A stretch of DNA of 64,000 nt from the NCBI GenBank assembly GCA_963681505.1, contig OY811980.1:815117-879116 (forward strand), in the 5' to 3' direction. The stretch comes from Eunapius fragilis. Its lineage: Eukaryota; Porifera; Demospongiae; Spongillida; Spongillidae. The stretch's first letter is position 1, and the number at the start of each line of letters is the position of its first letter. A model generated the notes under the pieces. The model was not told the DNA's origin and searched no databases. It saw only the letters and a program-made list of their open reading frames with translations. Shown here piece after piece: positions 1 through 11,700 of the stretch. The position numbers and the translations under genes are program-made.

Positions 1-1251
1 TTTTAGAAGCAATACGAAGACGCAACAATAGAGTTGATTGTGGTACTGTCTCACGCTACACGTGTCGTAGGCTTGCTTTGAAGCTTAAAATTACAACGCT
101 TCGACCGTATGTTTTAGTTGTAGCGTAATTATGAGGTACGTGGTTTTGTGGAGGTTTTAGCTTAAGTCGGAACGATTTGTAGCTCATATTTTTCTTGTTT
201 GGCCATATGTGCTGTGTGTCGTGAAGTGGTTGGATGGCTGGAGAGAAGTTCCGTCTTGGCAGAATGCCAAGAACGAAACGCTCTCTGACTCAACAGCCAC
301 GTTCAAATAGCAAAATTTTCAAATTCACTACTATGTTCCTGTATAGAATGTAAAACTTTTTTCACCTCATTCAAAGCTTTCAAGGCGTTCCTTGGAGCAA
401 GGGATCTTCCAGTATAGCTTTTTAACGTCGCTCTCACTATTTCAGATTCAGCCATAAATGTTTATCACGTAACCGTGTCGAGCATCGAACATATATTTCA
501 CAGGCGTTGCCAATCCATATCTATGGTTATAGGTTGCGTTTCTGTTAGTAGTGTGTTGTACATTATATTATAGCTCATTGTGGTGCAAAATAAATAAAAA
601 AAAATATGACTCCGGTTCGTTCCATCACCAAAGCCATCCAAGCCAGGGAGTTCCCATCCTCGTAACTGTTTTTGTGTATAATGATGCGTTGTTATCATGC
701 ATAATAATACAATCTAAAGTTTTCTCCTGCAGTTTGTCATACATAAATTCTTCCGTTGAGAAAAACTAGCTATAGGACTGCATCTCATTATATAACTGTT
801 GAACCAGCTGAAGCTACATGTACCTTTAAATAAAATGGCCTTTAAATGCTATGCCTTTGAATTGTGTGCACACCAAGTACACTTTTCAGGTTGTTAAAAA
901 AAACTTTTTGTCTCGCTCATTTTTGTTGCACATCCACTCAAACTTTGCGTCCAGATTCATACCACTGTAAGAAATACCGTCTATGGAAATACATACCTCA
1001 TGGGTAATCCCCCTTCTTGTAACAAGTTGTGATAATACAGTAAACAGAAAGCACACGTATAACACAGAGTCCTTCCCACCTGCTCAGACTGCCACCCTTA
1101 AATATACAGAAATGATGTACACCACTATAATGGTCCAGGCCAATGGTTCCACTTGAACCAGTCCGACTACAATAGACTGCACATACTCTCTACTGGTGGT
1201 AGCTAGTGATCAAATATGACAGGTTCCACATTGGTACACATGCGCACGCGT

Positions 1252-1287
<36 letters not shown>

Positions 1288-1291
1288 GTTT
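1..1291. other. No gene recognised; 3' flank of WDR36 gene
   Basis: AT-rich sequence with no reading frame resembling a known family and no convincing splice-linked exons on either strand. A (CA)n microsatellite at about 1255-1285 lies directly downstream of the WDR36 stop codon, which is on the minus strand. The left part may belong to the 3' end of an unseen neighbour, but nothing in it supports that. Confidence 0.5.
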
Positions 1292-4200
1292 TCACACAGT
1301 CGCACTTCGGCAGTAACCAAGGAGACATGTACCCCTGTTCATGTCCATCTGGAGTTGGTTCCATGCCTCCTTGTGATAAAGCAAAAGTTGTTCCACCAGA
1401 GGTGCAAACACTGCTGAACTGGTGATGGTGTCTAGGTGAAGCTGTGAGACACAATTACATCACACACTCGTAACACCGTAACACTCACTTTTAGGAACAA
1501 CCCCATGTATGCCTCTACCAGCTCAAAGTTGGTGCCTGTCTTGATCTGGTCCAACAGAAACCTCAGAAACCATTCCAAATGTTCAATAGTACCACCCCCA
1601 TCAGGGGAAAGTCCCCTGATCTCCCCTTCAATGGCCGCTGGGCCCATCCCCTTAAGAATCTCCATCACGGGACTGACTGTTGCCATGGGAGCAGATGGCA
1701 ACCTTCAGTAACTATAAACTGCAAGCACAAACTCACAGCTCTCCCCCGCAGAGGCACACTCCTTCAATGACCTAACAAAGTCAGTCGCTGGTATCAGCTT
1801 GCCAAGGCTAATGATCTTTGATGCAGAGGGCTATAAAATTGGACAGGAATAGGTAAGCATAAAATAATTAATGAGGGGCAGGGCATAGGTGATGGGGCTC
1901 ATAGGTGAGGATGAAACCAATGGGTGAGGGAGTATGTTAGGATGTATGATGTGCAGGTGTGTGATGTGTATGTGAGGACATGTGATGCACAGGTGTGTGG
2001 TGTGTGTGAGGATGTGTGATGCACAGGTGTGTGATGTATGTGAGGATGTGTAATGCACAGGTGTGTGATGTGTATGTGAGGGTGTGTGATGAGTATGTGA
2101 TGACATGTGATGTGCAGGCGTGTGTGATGTGTATGTGAGGATGTGTGATGCACAGGTGGATGACCTCATTTAATGGGATTTCACTCTCAGAAAGAGGAGC
2201 AAACTTAGGCTCCAGGCCAGGCAGTGTGGGCAAGAAGAAGGGTGCCTCTTTAGGCTGCTTTGGTGGTTCCACAGGCTTGTTACGTTGCTACAGGAGAGAG
2301 GTTAGAAGACTGACCACACCTCCTTGCATGTATCTTACCTTAATTGTGTCCAGAAGCTCCAGAGTGTGCCAGCGAGATTTGGGAAGAGCAGAGAGGGTTA
2401 AAAGCCCCTTGGAGATTGGCAACACTGAGCCCTGCTCCAATGAGTGCCCATCATGGTCCTTGATCTCATGTTGTTGAGGACTCTCATCTAAAACTAAATA
2501 AGTTATAGTAAACATAGCCTTGCCAGTCCATAACTACCAAGTTCCCACCCACATTACATTAGATACCAGGTCCCATTCCCATACCTGCCCAGCCCCTTCC
2601 CTACTGCTAATGGCTTCCACCCTCGTACTAGCTCCACTCACCAGCCCCTCCCTTCCGACCATCATTTTCCTCCTCCCCATCCACCACAACAGTAGCGGGA
2701 AGTTCAACCAGGCGTGGCACATAGCCGGCAGGAAGGGGGCGGAGACTGAGGTGTGAGTAGACGGACCTGTTGCACCTGTTAGATGTACCCATAGTGAAGC
2801 CAATCAAACCACACCCACAGGCAGCAGATCTAACCAGAGGTATATTCCAAGGTCATCCACATGTGAGGTGGCCAAGAAATCACCTGTTGGTGAGAAGGCA
2901 ATGCTGGTGGCTGGAGACTCCACCAAGAAATAGTCAATGAGCCTATTAACAGAACACAGGCAAGCACCCACCCACACACACAAACACACAATAATTATCA
3001 ACCATTTGCACAATTGATTATTGCACACCTCCCACTGGGCAGGTCCCAAGTACGAATAGTACAGTCCATTGATGATGTCATCAGCCATCTAGCATCGGGA
3101 CTAAAAGCCTTTTTAAATTTTTTAAAAAGGATGGGAGGTGGGAGGGGCTAAGCACAGATGCAAATAATCACGTCTGGCAAGCTCACCATATCCATAATCC
3201 TGTTTCCATGACCACTGAACTTTCTGACAATTCTTTTGGTGTCCGTATCTATTACCAGTACACCAAAGTTGTCACAGGATACTGCTAGCATAGAGCTGTG
3301 TGCAATGTAATTTGTTTGTGATAGAGGGAGGGAGACAGAGGGAGGGGAAGAGTGAGATGGAGTGAGGGGAGGGAGGGTAGGGTGAGGGGAGGAGTGAGGG
3401 GAAGAATGAGAGAGAGTGAGGGGATGGGTGAGGGGAAGTGAGAGGGAGTGAGAGGAGGGAGAGGGAAGGTTCACATGCTGATCAACACAAAGGTAAGCTG
3501 ACCTTTCTCTATGGTATGTTAAGTAGGACACAGGAGACTCCAGTTTGACGGTATGCAACAATTTCTTTCCATAGAAGGACCAACACTAGCAGCCCAAGGT
3601 AGGTGAGGGGGGAAGGGGAAGAGGTAACCATATCAGTGAATATGGCCGAACGTGTGCGAGAGTACCTTGATTGTCCTGTCAGCACTCCCTGAGAAGACTT
3701 CCATATTAAGGGCATCCACAGCCACTCCTCTAACAGACCCACCATGAGCTGACCCCAAAACACACCAGATCACAGCATAATGTAACCACATGTTAATACA
3801 CTCAACTCTCACTACTCCCCCTCACTTCAAGGTCCCACCACTCCCCCTCACTACAAGGTCCCACCACTCCCCCTTACCTACAGGTCCCCAGCCACTCCTC
3901 ACCTCGGGTCCCTCCAAACTCTCCCCTATGCAGGCCAGACTGCATGTTGAACATCTCTACGTGCCCAGTGGTCATTCCCACCACTGCAAAGTTGCCACAA
4001 GCGGTGATACACACACACTATTCCATATAAATGAAAAGAGGTGGCATATGTGTGAAGCACAGAAAGGTACCCCACTCCCCTACCACCAGGTTGTTATTAA
4101 ATTAACCAGCCACACCCCCTGTTCTCTCACTCACAGAAGGCGTGGCTCCTTCACTGGCATGCACAGACACCAGTGAATGTTTCCCTAAGGTCTTGTTCTG

Positions 4201-6245
4201 AAGGTTCCACGTGTGCACTGCTTCATGTCCCACATGGCAGGTGACAATACTGTCCCACTCGTACCGCCGAGTGTCCTCTAGACAAAGGAGGGGGAATGCT
4301 TGAACCAGAGCTGTCCCAACACACCAATATTACCTATGACAAAATCCACAATTGGTGGTAATTTCAAGGCTTCTGGTCTTGACCTTTTGCCTTTGGATTT
4401 CTTCATTAAGGAACCTGTTTTGTAGGGGGTGTGGCACTGACACCCTGAGCATGGAAAAGGTGATTTTGAGGTGACCTTGTGAAAACTCAGCATTCAGTTC
4501 CACATCTCGTGTGATGGAGAATATCCTCAGTGAGTTGTCAAGTCCTAAAGAGAGCACATGTGATGTGAGGTGTGTGCACATGTGATGTGAGGTATGTGCA
4601 CATGCGATATGAGGTGCGTGTATGTTGTGTGCACATGTGAGATGTGCACAGGTGATGTGAGGTGTGTGCACATGTGATGTGAGGTGTGCACATGTGATGT
4701 GACATGTGACGTGAGGCGTGTGCACATGTGATGTGAGCGTGTGCACAAGTGATGTGATGTGTGTGAAGTGAGGTGTGTGCACATGTGACAGTGCCATGCC
4801 TGCACTCAGGATGCCACGCCCCCCCGGGCACAAGTAACGAAGCTTCATGGGCGGGGCACTGTGACCACACCGAGACCTCAGCAGTCTAGCGCTGCCATCT
4901 GATTGGTCGAAGATCCACATCCTGATGGCATTGTCCGTACCAGAGGTCAACATCAGAGGTTGAGAAGCCAGGAACTGCATACCAACGACAGATCCATTGT
5001 GTGCGTTGCGCATCACACAGCCCAGCTGCTGTTTGTCGAGGTCCCAGACCGCAATGTGACCAGATGGACTGGCGGATGTTACCGTGTTTATGCCATCTGA
5101 CAAGCAAAAAAAAAAAAGAGGAATGATGCAAGTATTCATACATACAATTATTTTCTCATAGAGCCTTATTATGCACAACTAGTTTATTCTCTAATGTATT
5201 TGATGATTCTCCCCAACTAACATTTTCCTTTCTCAATTGAAATTTACAGTACAATTATTGTCAACCACACATGCGTCATGCATACACACACACATGTATA
5301 CCACACACACACACACACCACACATACACACACCACACTACACACAACTCACCCTGTCTGAAGCTGATCGCAGTGACTGGTCCCCAGTCTTGACGAAACT
5401 TCATCAGCGTCTCGTCGTAGCGAAGGTTATGCACAAGGACACACCCATTCTCTAGCCCCACCCCCACAACGTCGACGGCAGTGGACTGCGCCAGTGTTGT
5501 CACGGGGGAATCCCAACCCTTGAAGGTGTATATCATGGTGTTGGTCCGAACGTTCCACAGTTGCATCGTTCCCTGCTGGCTGCCAAGGAGCACTTTGTTC
5601 AGGTAGGTACTCGGGTGGACCGCGCAGGTCACGCGAAACGCCGCTGGATCGAAGTGAACCTCGCCGTACAGCTCTGTCGTATTCCAAACACGTTAAAAGG
5701 ACCTCCGGACGGGTCTATTCCGCGCGCTTACCTTTCTCCCTCACGTCCCATATCTTCAGGCAGTTTTCGCTGTCTATGGAGAGCAGGTGGTCACCGAAGG
5801 GCAGCAGCGTGTGGACCTCGCCCTCGTGCCCAAGAAAGGCGCTCTTTTCCACCGCTCTTACAAACAGCTTGATGACGTTCTTGTAGGCGGCAAAAACGCC
5901 CAGTCCATCGTGGTTAAGGGCCACGCATTGGATGTGTTCAGGCTGAACGTTGCCTAAGGAATCATTGAGCGAACCTTTCAACGCAGCAAGGTTGAAGGAA
6001 AAAAAAAACTCACCGACAAAGACGAGTCTCAGCTTGTCACACTAAGTAAATAAAGAAAGCGGGTGTTAAGGCATGTGGGTACCAAGACATATGGTTACCT
6101 GGTAGTAATGGAAGGTTCGACCCACTGCCGTTACCACGAAGGTCTCTGTACCCTTCGTCTTTAGGGAGAACGGCACGTGGTTGCAACAGAAGCCAATTGC
6201 CCGAAAGGCACCAAAGATTTGGCTCTTAGACGTGGACGAAGCCAT
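1292..6245 (-). CDS. WDR36: WDR36 / UTP21 homologue, small-subunit processome WD40 protein
   Basis: Twenty exons (minus order): 6099-6245, 6014-6041, 5732-5974, 5353-5673, 4800-5096, 4476-4544, 4334-4414, 4135-4277, 3903-4017, 3666-3748, 3503-3585, 3187-3295, 3029-3108, 2835-2942, 2660-2775, 2339-2487, 2165-2287, 1737-1830, 1489-1676 and a last exon ending at 1292. About 900 aa, the usual size for WDR36. The N-terminus FRAIGF..., a long run of WD40 blades (DWGPVTAISF, MDCTIRTWDLPSG, SPTGDFLATSHVDDLGIYLW) and the Utp21 C-terminal domain (FFLPTLPGLEPKF, FELVEAYMGLFLK) follow the human order. In the family this nucleolar protein is part of the UTP-B module of the SSU processome for 18S rRNA maturation. 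The boundary of the last intron and the exon 15/16 and 17 junctions use weak sites and are uncertain. Exon 5 appears to use a GC donor. Confidence 0.93.
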
Positions 6246-6391
6246 GACCAATGTGTTACCACGTGGTGGAGCTGTCCCCAGACTCAATTCTCAAATATAC
6301 CAACAAAAAAAAAATGTAAACAATTAATTAAAGTCATCATTGGTTAAGTTCCAATTATAACTAACCTAATAAGTGACAAGAAACGAAAATC
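6246..6391. promoter_or_regulatory. Putative bidirectional promoter WDR36 / TRIC
   Basis: Only 146 bp separate the divergent start codons of WDR36 (minus) and the TRIC channel gene (plus), so both 5' UTRs and core promoters must lie in or overlap this AT-rich interval. No TATA box was assigned. Shared regulation is inferred from spacing alone. Confidence 0.55.
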
Positions 6392-7033
6392 ATGATTGGT
6401 CTCGACCACTTAACGTCGGTCGCAAGAAGTTATGCCTCCGCTCCGCTATTCCCATATTTTAGTACCGTGACATTCCTTGTCACTACTATAGCACTTCGCA
6501 AAGAGCCGAGTGAGTTGAGGGGGTGCCGTAGGCCTTAAAGTTACGGGAGACGCTATCGTCCCAACAGATGGCCGTGACCACGCCCTCAGGCATCCCGTGG
6601 CCTCCTGCGTGATGAATTATATCGTGGCCAGCTCCGGAGCCATACTAGTGTCTGTCATGTTGGCAAGGCCGCTTCTAGACTGCGTGGCAAACGGCTGGGC
6701 GCTCGTACTCGGCACGACAGTTTGGTAAGTACGTTGTATTAAAATAACAGTGGTCGACATATATATACTTAATAGGTTTCTGGTCTACTTCTCTCCTTTC
6801 GACTGTTGCTACAGAGTATGTACGCTCAAGCCTGTCTACGTAGGTCCTTTCAAAGCACACCATTGAGAGAGGTTGTCAGTTAAATCTCTTTGGTTTTCTT
6901 TTCTAGTTTGTCTTGGTCAGCATAGAAGAGGTAGCCAGAGCCAAGAAGGTGATGGATGGTGTGCGTTTGGCAGCAGCTGTCTACCCAAGCTCCCTTGTCA
7001 TCATGGCATTGGTGGGAATGTTCAGAGGTGCGT

Positions 7034-7071
<38 letters not shown>

Positions 7072-8032
7072 CACACACACACACACACACACATGTAATA
7101 CACCCTCTGTTAGCAAGCATATAGGGTAGGTCTTCCTTGTGGTATAATTGTGTTCAACATTAAATCTTGGTATTTTAAAGGGATGGGTGGGTAAGATATG
7201 GTTTGTAAGAGGATAATCAAAATATGTGTCATATCATTTTCAGGCAGTGGTAAAAGATGGATCATCACATTGTGTCAGAAGCTGCAGCCAGGTGTGAAGG
7301 CAACAGTGGAGCTGCATGATATTTCACTGTGAGCAAATGTGTTGATATGGTACTGCAGTACCCTTTTGATATGGTGCTGCAGTACCCTTTTGATATGGTG
7401 CTGCAGTACCCTTTTGATATGGTACTGCAGTACCCTTTTGATATGGTACTGCAGTACCCTTTTGATATGGTACTGCAGTACCCTTTTGATATGGTACTGC
7501 AGTACCCTTTTGATATGGTACTGCAGTACCCTTTTGATATGGTATTGCAGTACCCTTTTGATATGGTACTGACAGTACCCTTTTGATATGGTACTGCCTT
7601 GATATGGTACTGCAGTACCCTTTTGATATGGTATTGCAGTACCCTTTTGATATGGTACTGACAGTACCCTTTTGATATGGTACTGCAGTACCCTTTTGAT
7701 ATGGTGCTGCAGTACCCTTTTGATATGGTACTGCAGTACCCTTTTGATATGGTACTGCAGTACCCTTTTATTGCATGTACTTTTGTCTCTTCATCCACAG
7801 TGTGACAAAGTCATCACTTTTTCTTGCCGTGATATTTGCATATAATTATACAAATCCCGTTGGGGAAGACTGCCTTTTCCTTCTTGGGGGAGCCATATTT
7901 TTAGCTGTGCTTAAATTCTGGGAGCTGCTTAGGAAGGAGCAACTAGACCCATTCACCATTCCCCAGAACCTGCTATGGAGAGCCCTTACGTCAGCTGCCA
8001 GTGCTACTGTTGACCACTCCAAGACAGAGTAG
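6392..8032 (+). CDS. TMEM38: TRIC-type trimeric intracellular cation channel (TMEM38 family)
   Basis: Six exons: 6392-6509, 6568-6724, 6776-6839, 6907-7027, 7244-7328, 7801-8032, giving 258 aa with all phases consistent. TRIC channels are monovalent-cation channels of the ER/SR membrane that balance charge during calcium release. Recognisable family blocks are the N-terminal helix ending APLFPYFS, the HPVASC segment after KEPNGRDHALR, WFLVYFSPFDCCYR, KPVYFVLVSIEEVARAKKV, and GMFRGSGKRWI (KGxG-type motif of the central helices). Several hydrophobic helices are visible, including SSLFLAVIFAYNY. The C-terminus is short and not strongly lysine-rich, unlike the human SR form. Introns 1-3 are 51-67 nt; intron 5 holds a 24-bp palindromic minisatellite. 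Whether it is closer to TMEM38A or B cannot be said. Confidence 0.93.
7341..7769. repeat. 24-bp minisatellite with internal palindrome, TRIC intron 5
   Basis: About 18 head-to-tail copies of a 24-bp unit, TTTTGATATGGTACTGCAGT followed by ACCC. Each unit carries the 14-bp perfect palindrome GGTACTGCAGTACC (PstI core). A few units are truncated or carry an extra base (for example near 7570 and 7590). The open frames across the array are by-products of a 24-bp period and are not genes. Confidence 0.95.
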
Positions 8033-8210
8033 TACGAAGAGACAAGTCGTTGCCATTATATCATTTATTAAAGATGTTAGATATATGGTGCAATTTTATA
8101 GTCAGTTCTGATAACTCTCATCCGTATAACGGGCGTATGACGACATATTTTACGGAAAGGCGCGAAGCGTTAGTTACAGAGCACTACAGGGGAAGTGTGG
8201 TTGCTTAGAT
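8033..8210. other. TRIC-RAD54L intergenic spacer
   Basis: The tandem genes are separated by 178 bp. A possible poly(A) hexamer (ATTAAA) lies near 8067. The RAD54L promoter must be within this short spacer or inside the TRIC 3' region. Confidence 0.5.
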
Positions 8211-8730
8211 ATGGTAAGCAACACTATGAAATATGAAATATATATCCATTTTCCAAACTGCCATTTTTAGCGCCGTTCGTGTGCACCAAGTCAATTGTCC
8301 AAACAAAAAAGGCCAGATGAGAACTCGGACGTACCTCTTCCAGCAGCAGTGAGTGAGATATCGCAACAGGACGTTGTAGAAGAGCAGTGGCTAGGCTATC
8401 GTTTTAAATTAAATATGCACCCGCACCGAAGTGCTGAGCACTGAAGTGGGTTACGATAGCTTGTATCATGATTCTTATCCTCAGAAAAAGCTCGCTGTTG
8501 CTGCGTCTTATCAAAAGGAACCTCTTTCACCCTCACTCAATTTGCAGTGTTCATCTTCTGTTGAACTTGACGGGGCAAAAGTTGAAAGCCATGTGTGTTA
8601 ATGTCTCTTTTATATTTGTATCTTGGTGATCCGTTCTGCCCTATCCTGTAGGAGGATAGAATTAGAGCACTCCTAGCCAAACCATTCCGAGTACCCATCC
8701 CGAATTATACAGGTGTTTTAAAGTGTGCTG

Positions 8731-8769
<39 letters not shown>

Positions 8770-11700
8770 TGTGCAGATATGTGCTGGTGTGTGTGTATGT
8801 GTGTGTGCTGATATGTGCTGGTGTGTGTGTGTATTTTAAATGCTGGTGTGTGTATATGTGGTGTTGTGTGTGTGTGCTGATGTGCGTTTTGGCATACCAC
8901 AACACATGTCACGTACCCTCCTCGTTCATATTCACAGGGTCCTCTCTCATGCAGAGAGGTTTGGGGATGAGACGCCCGGGGTCAAAGGCAGCCCTGCATG
9001 ACCCCTTTGAAGAGGGAGCTCTGGTATTGTATACTCCAAAGGAACTGTCGGCCCATGAGCAGCTCGTGGTTGGCAAGTGGGTGAATGTGTGTATGTGCTG
9101 TGCTGCATGTGTTGTGTGTGTGTGTGTGTGTGTGTGCTGTGCTGCATGTGTGTGTGTGTGCTGTGCTGCATGTGTGTGTGTGTGTGTGTGTGCTGTGCTG
9201 CATGTGTATGTGCTGTGCTGCTTGTGTTGGTTGGTCACTCACTGCACTGCCTTTACACAGGGATAAAAAGGACGTCCATGGTAAGATATCCTTACACCAC
9301 CACTGTTGCCCACCCCCCCCCCCCCCCCAGTCACCTTCTCATTCCCTCAGCCCCAAACCCTTCATCCTTTCCATGATACCACCCTCCCTTTGCACCTTCA
9401 CACTCTCATAACCACTCCATTGTAGCCCTGCTCCCCTCTTGTCCCCGCCCCCTCTAGGCTCTCCCTATGCCACTAAGTACACCTTCTTCCCCCCTCCAAA
9501 TGTTACACTCATGTAGCCACCTTTACCATACACCCTCACACCCTCATAACCACCTCCATCACACCTTCATCATCATACACTTCCTCTCCGTAACTCCCTC
9601 TCCTTAAATCTTCCTGTGGCACAGTTGTGGTCGACCCTCTCTTAACCAAAGTGCTAAGGCCTCACCAGAGAGAGGTTAGTTGACCTCGTGCGTGTGTTGC
9701 TTCCACTGGAAGGAGGTGTGATCCACAGGGTGTGAAGTTTATGTGGGACTGCGTCACTGGCAAGCAGATAGAGAACAACTTTGGTTGCATCATGGCTGAC
9801 GAGATGGTATGTGAGAGGGAGGGTAGAAGAGAAAAGGGAGGAGAGGGAGGGTGGAAGGGAGGAGGAGAGGGAGGAGAAGCCACCGTGTTAATATCGTATT
9901 AATTCCACCTTCTTAGGGCCTGGGAAAGACTTTGCAGTGTATCACACTAATTTGGACACTACTGGTACTTGCAAAGCATGTACAATCAGCATCCCTTACT
10001 CCAGCACTCCCCTTTCACTCCCACACCCACATTCCTTCCTCTCACCCACCCTTCACTCCTCCCCTCACCCACCGTTCACTCCTCCCCTCACCCACCGTCA
10101 CTCCTCCCCTCATCCACCCTCACTCCTCCCCTCACCCACCTATCACTCCTTCCCATCACTCCTCCCTCACCCACCCGTCACTCCTCCCTCACCCACCCGT
10201 CACTCCTCCCTCACCCACCCGTCACTCCTCCCTCACCCATCCTTCACTCCTCCCTCACCCACCCATCACTCCTCCCTCACCCACCTTCACTCCTCCCCTC
10301 ACCCACTCCTTCACTCCTCCCCTCACCCCACTCCTTCACTCCTCCCCTCACCCACTCCTTCACTCCTCCCCTCACCCACCTGTCACTCCTCCCCTCACCC
10401 ACTCTTCACTCCTCCCCTCACCCACCAATCACTCCTTCCCATTACTCCTCCCTCACCCACCCGTCACTCCTCCCCTCACCCACCGTCACTCCTCCCCTTA
10501 CCCACCCGTCACTCCTCCCCTCACCCACCTGTCACTCCTCCCCTCACCCACCTATCACTCCTCTCTCACCCGCCCTTCACTCCTCCCTCACCCACCCCTT
10601 CACTCCTCCCCTCACCCACCCATCACTCCTCCCTCACCCACTCCTTCACTCCTCCTCACCACCCTTCACTCCTCCTCACCCACCCTCTCTGCACCCTTGG
10701 ATCTTCCTATCCTCTGCAACTTAGCGACAAGGTCCTGACTGTAAGTTATAGCTGTGTATATTCTTGGTTGGTTATTGTGTGTTTCCAAGGTAACCAAATC
10801 ATCGACAAAGCCATTATTGTGACCCCATCCAGTTTGGTTAAGGTAAGTCCATTGAACTATGACCAGCTTAGCCTATCCATTGTAACATTTGCCCTCATTC
10901 TAAGCTAGAATTGGCAAAATGAAATCCAGAAATGGTTGGGAGGAAGAGTGAATACGCTGGCCATTGATTCTGGTTCAAAGGATGAGATAGAAAAATCTTT
11001 AGGTCAGTTGGTTTCCCCACCACCATCCTTCTGCCTCCTTCCTTCCTCCCCACTTACCCCTCCTTCACCGTTCCTCCCTCCCCACTCACCCCTTCCTTCA
11101 CCATTCCTCCCTCCCACTCACCCCTTCCTTCACCGTTCCTCCCTCCCCACTAACCCCCTCTTCACCGTTCCTCCCTCCCCACTCACCCCTTCCTTCACCA
11201 TTCCTCCCTCCCCACTCACCCCTTCCTTCACCGTTCCTCCCTCCCCACTCACCCCTTGCTTCACCATTCCTCCCTCCCCACTCACCCCTTCCTTCACCGT
11301 TCCTCCCTCCCCACTAACCCCCTCTTCACCCTTCCTCCCTCCCCACTCACTCCTCCCTTCACTGTTCTTCCCTCCCCACTCACCCTCTCCTTCACCGTTC
11401 CTCCCTCCCCACTAACCCCCTCTTCACCCTTCCTCCCTCCCCACTCACTCCTCCCTTCACTGTTCTTCCCTCCCCACTCACCCTCTCCTTCACCGTTCCT
11501 CCCTCCCCACTAACCCCCTCTTCACCATTCCTCCCTCGCTCACCCCTTCCTTCCAACCCTTCAGGCCAGTATATGGCTCAGCACGGTCGAAGGGTCCCTT
11601 CTCCAGTCCTTATCATCTCCTATGAAACATTCAGACTTCATGCTGCCGTCCTGCATTCAGCATCCGTTGGTCTGGTCATATGTGATGAGGTATCTAGAAG

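Noticed and set aside
1899-2153. His-rich open frames near the WDR36 3' exons
   Set aside because: Produced by a TGTGATGCACAGG-type intronic repeat between exons 17 and 18 of WDR36.
7265-7798. Long open frames of repeated KGYCSTIS or YGTAVPF-like peptides
   Set aside because: They result from the 24-bp intronic minisatellite having a period divisible by three; the region is spliced out of the TRIC gene.
9932-10908. Pro/Ser/His-rich open frames of 250-320 aa
   Set aside because: Pyrimidine-rich tandem repeat in RAD54L intron 9; the true exons flank it and join in phase.
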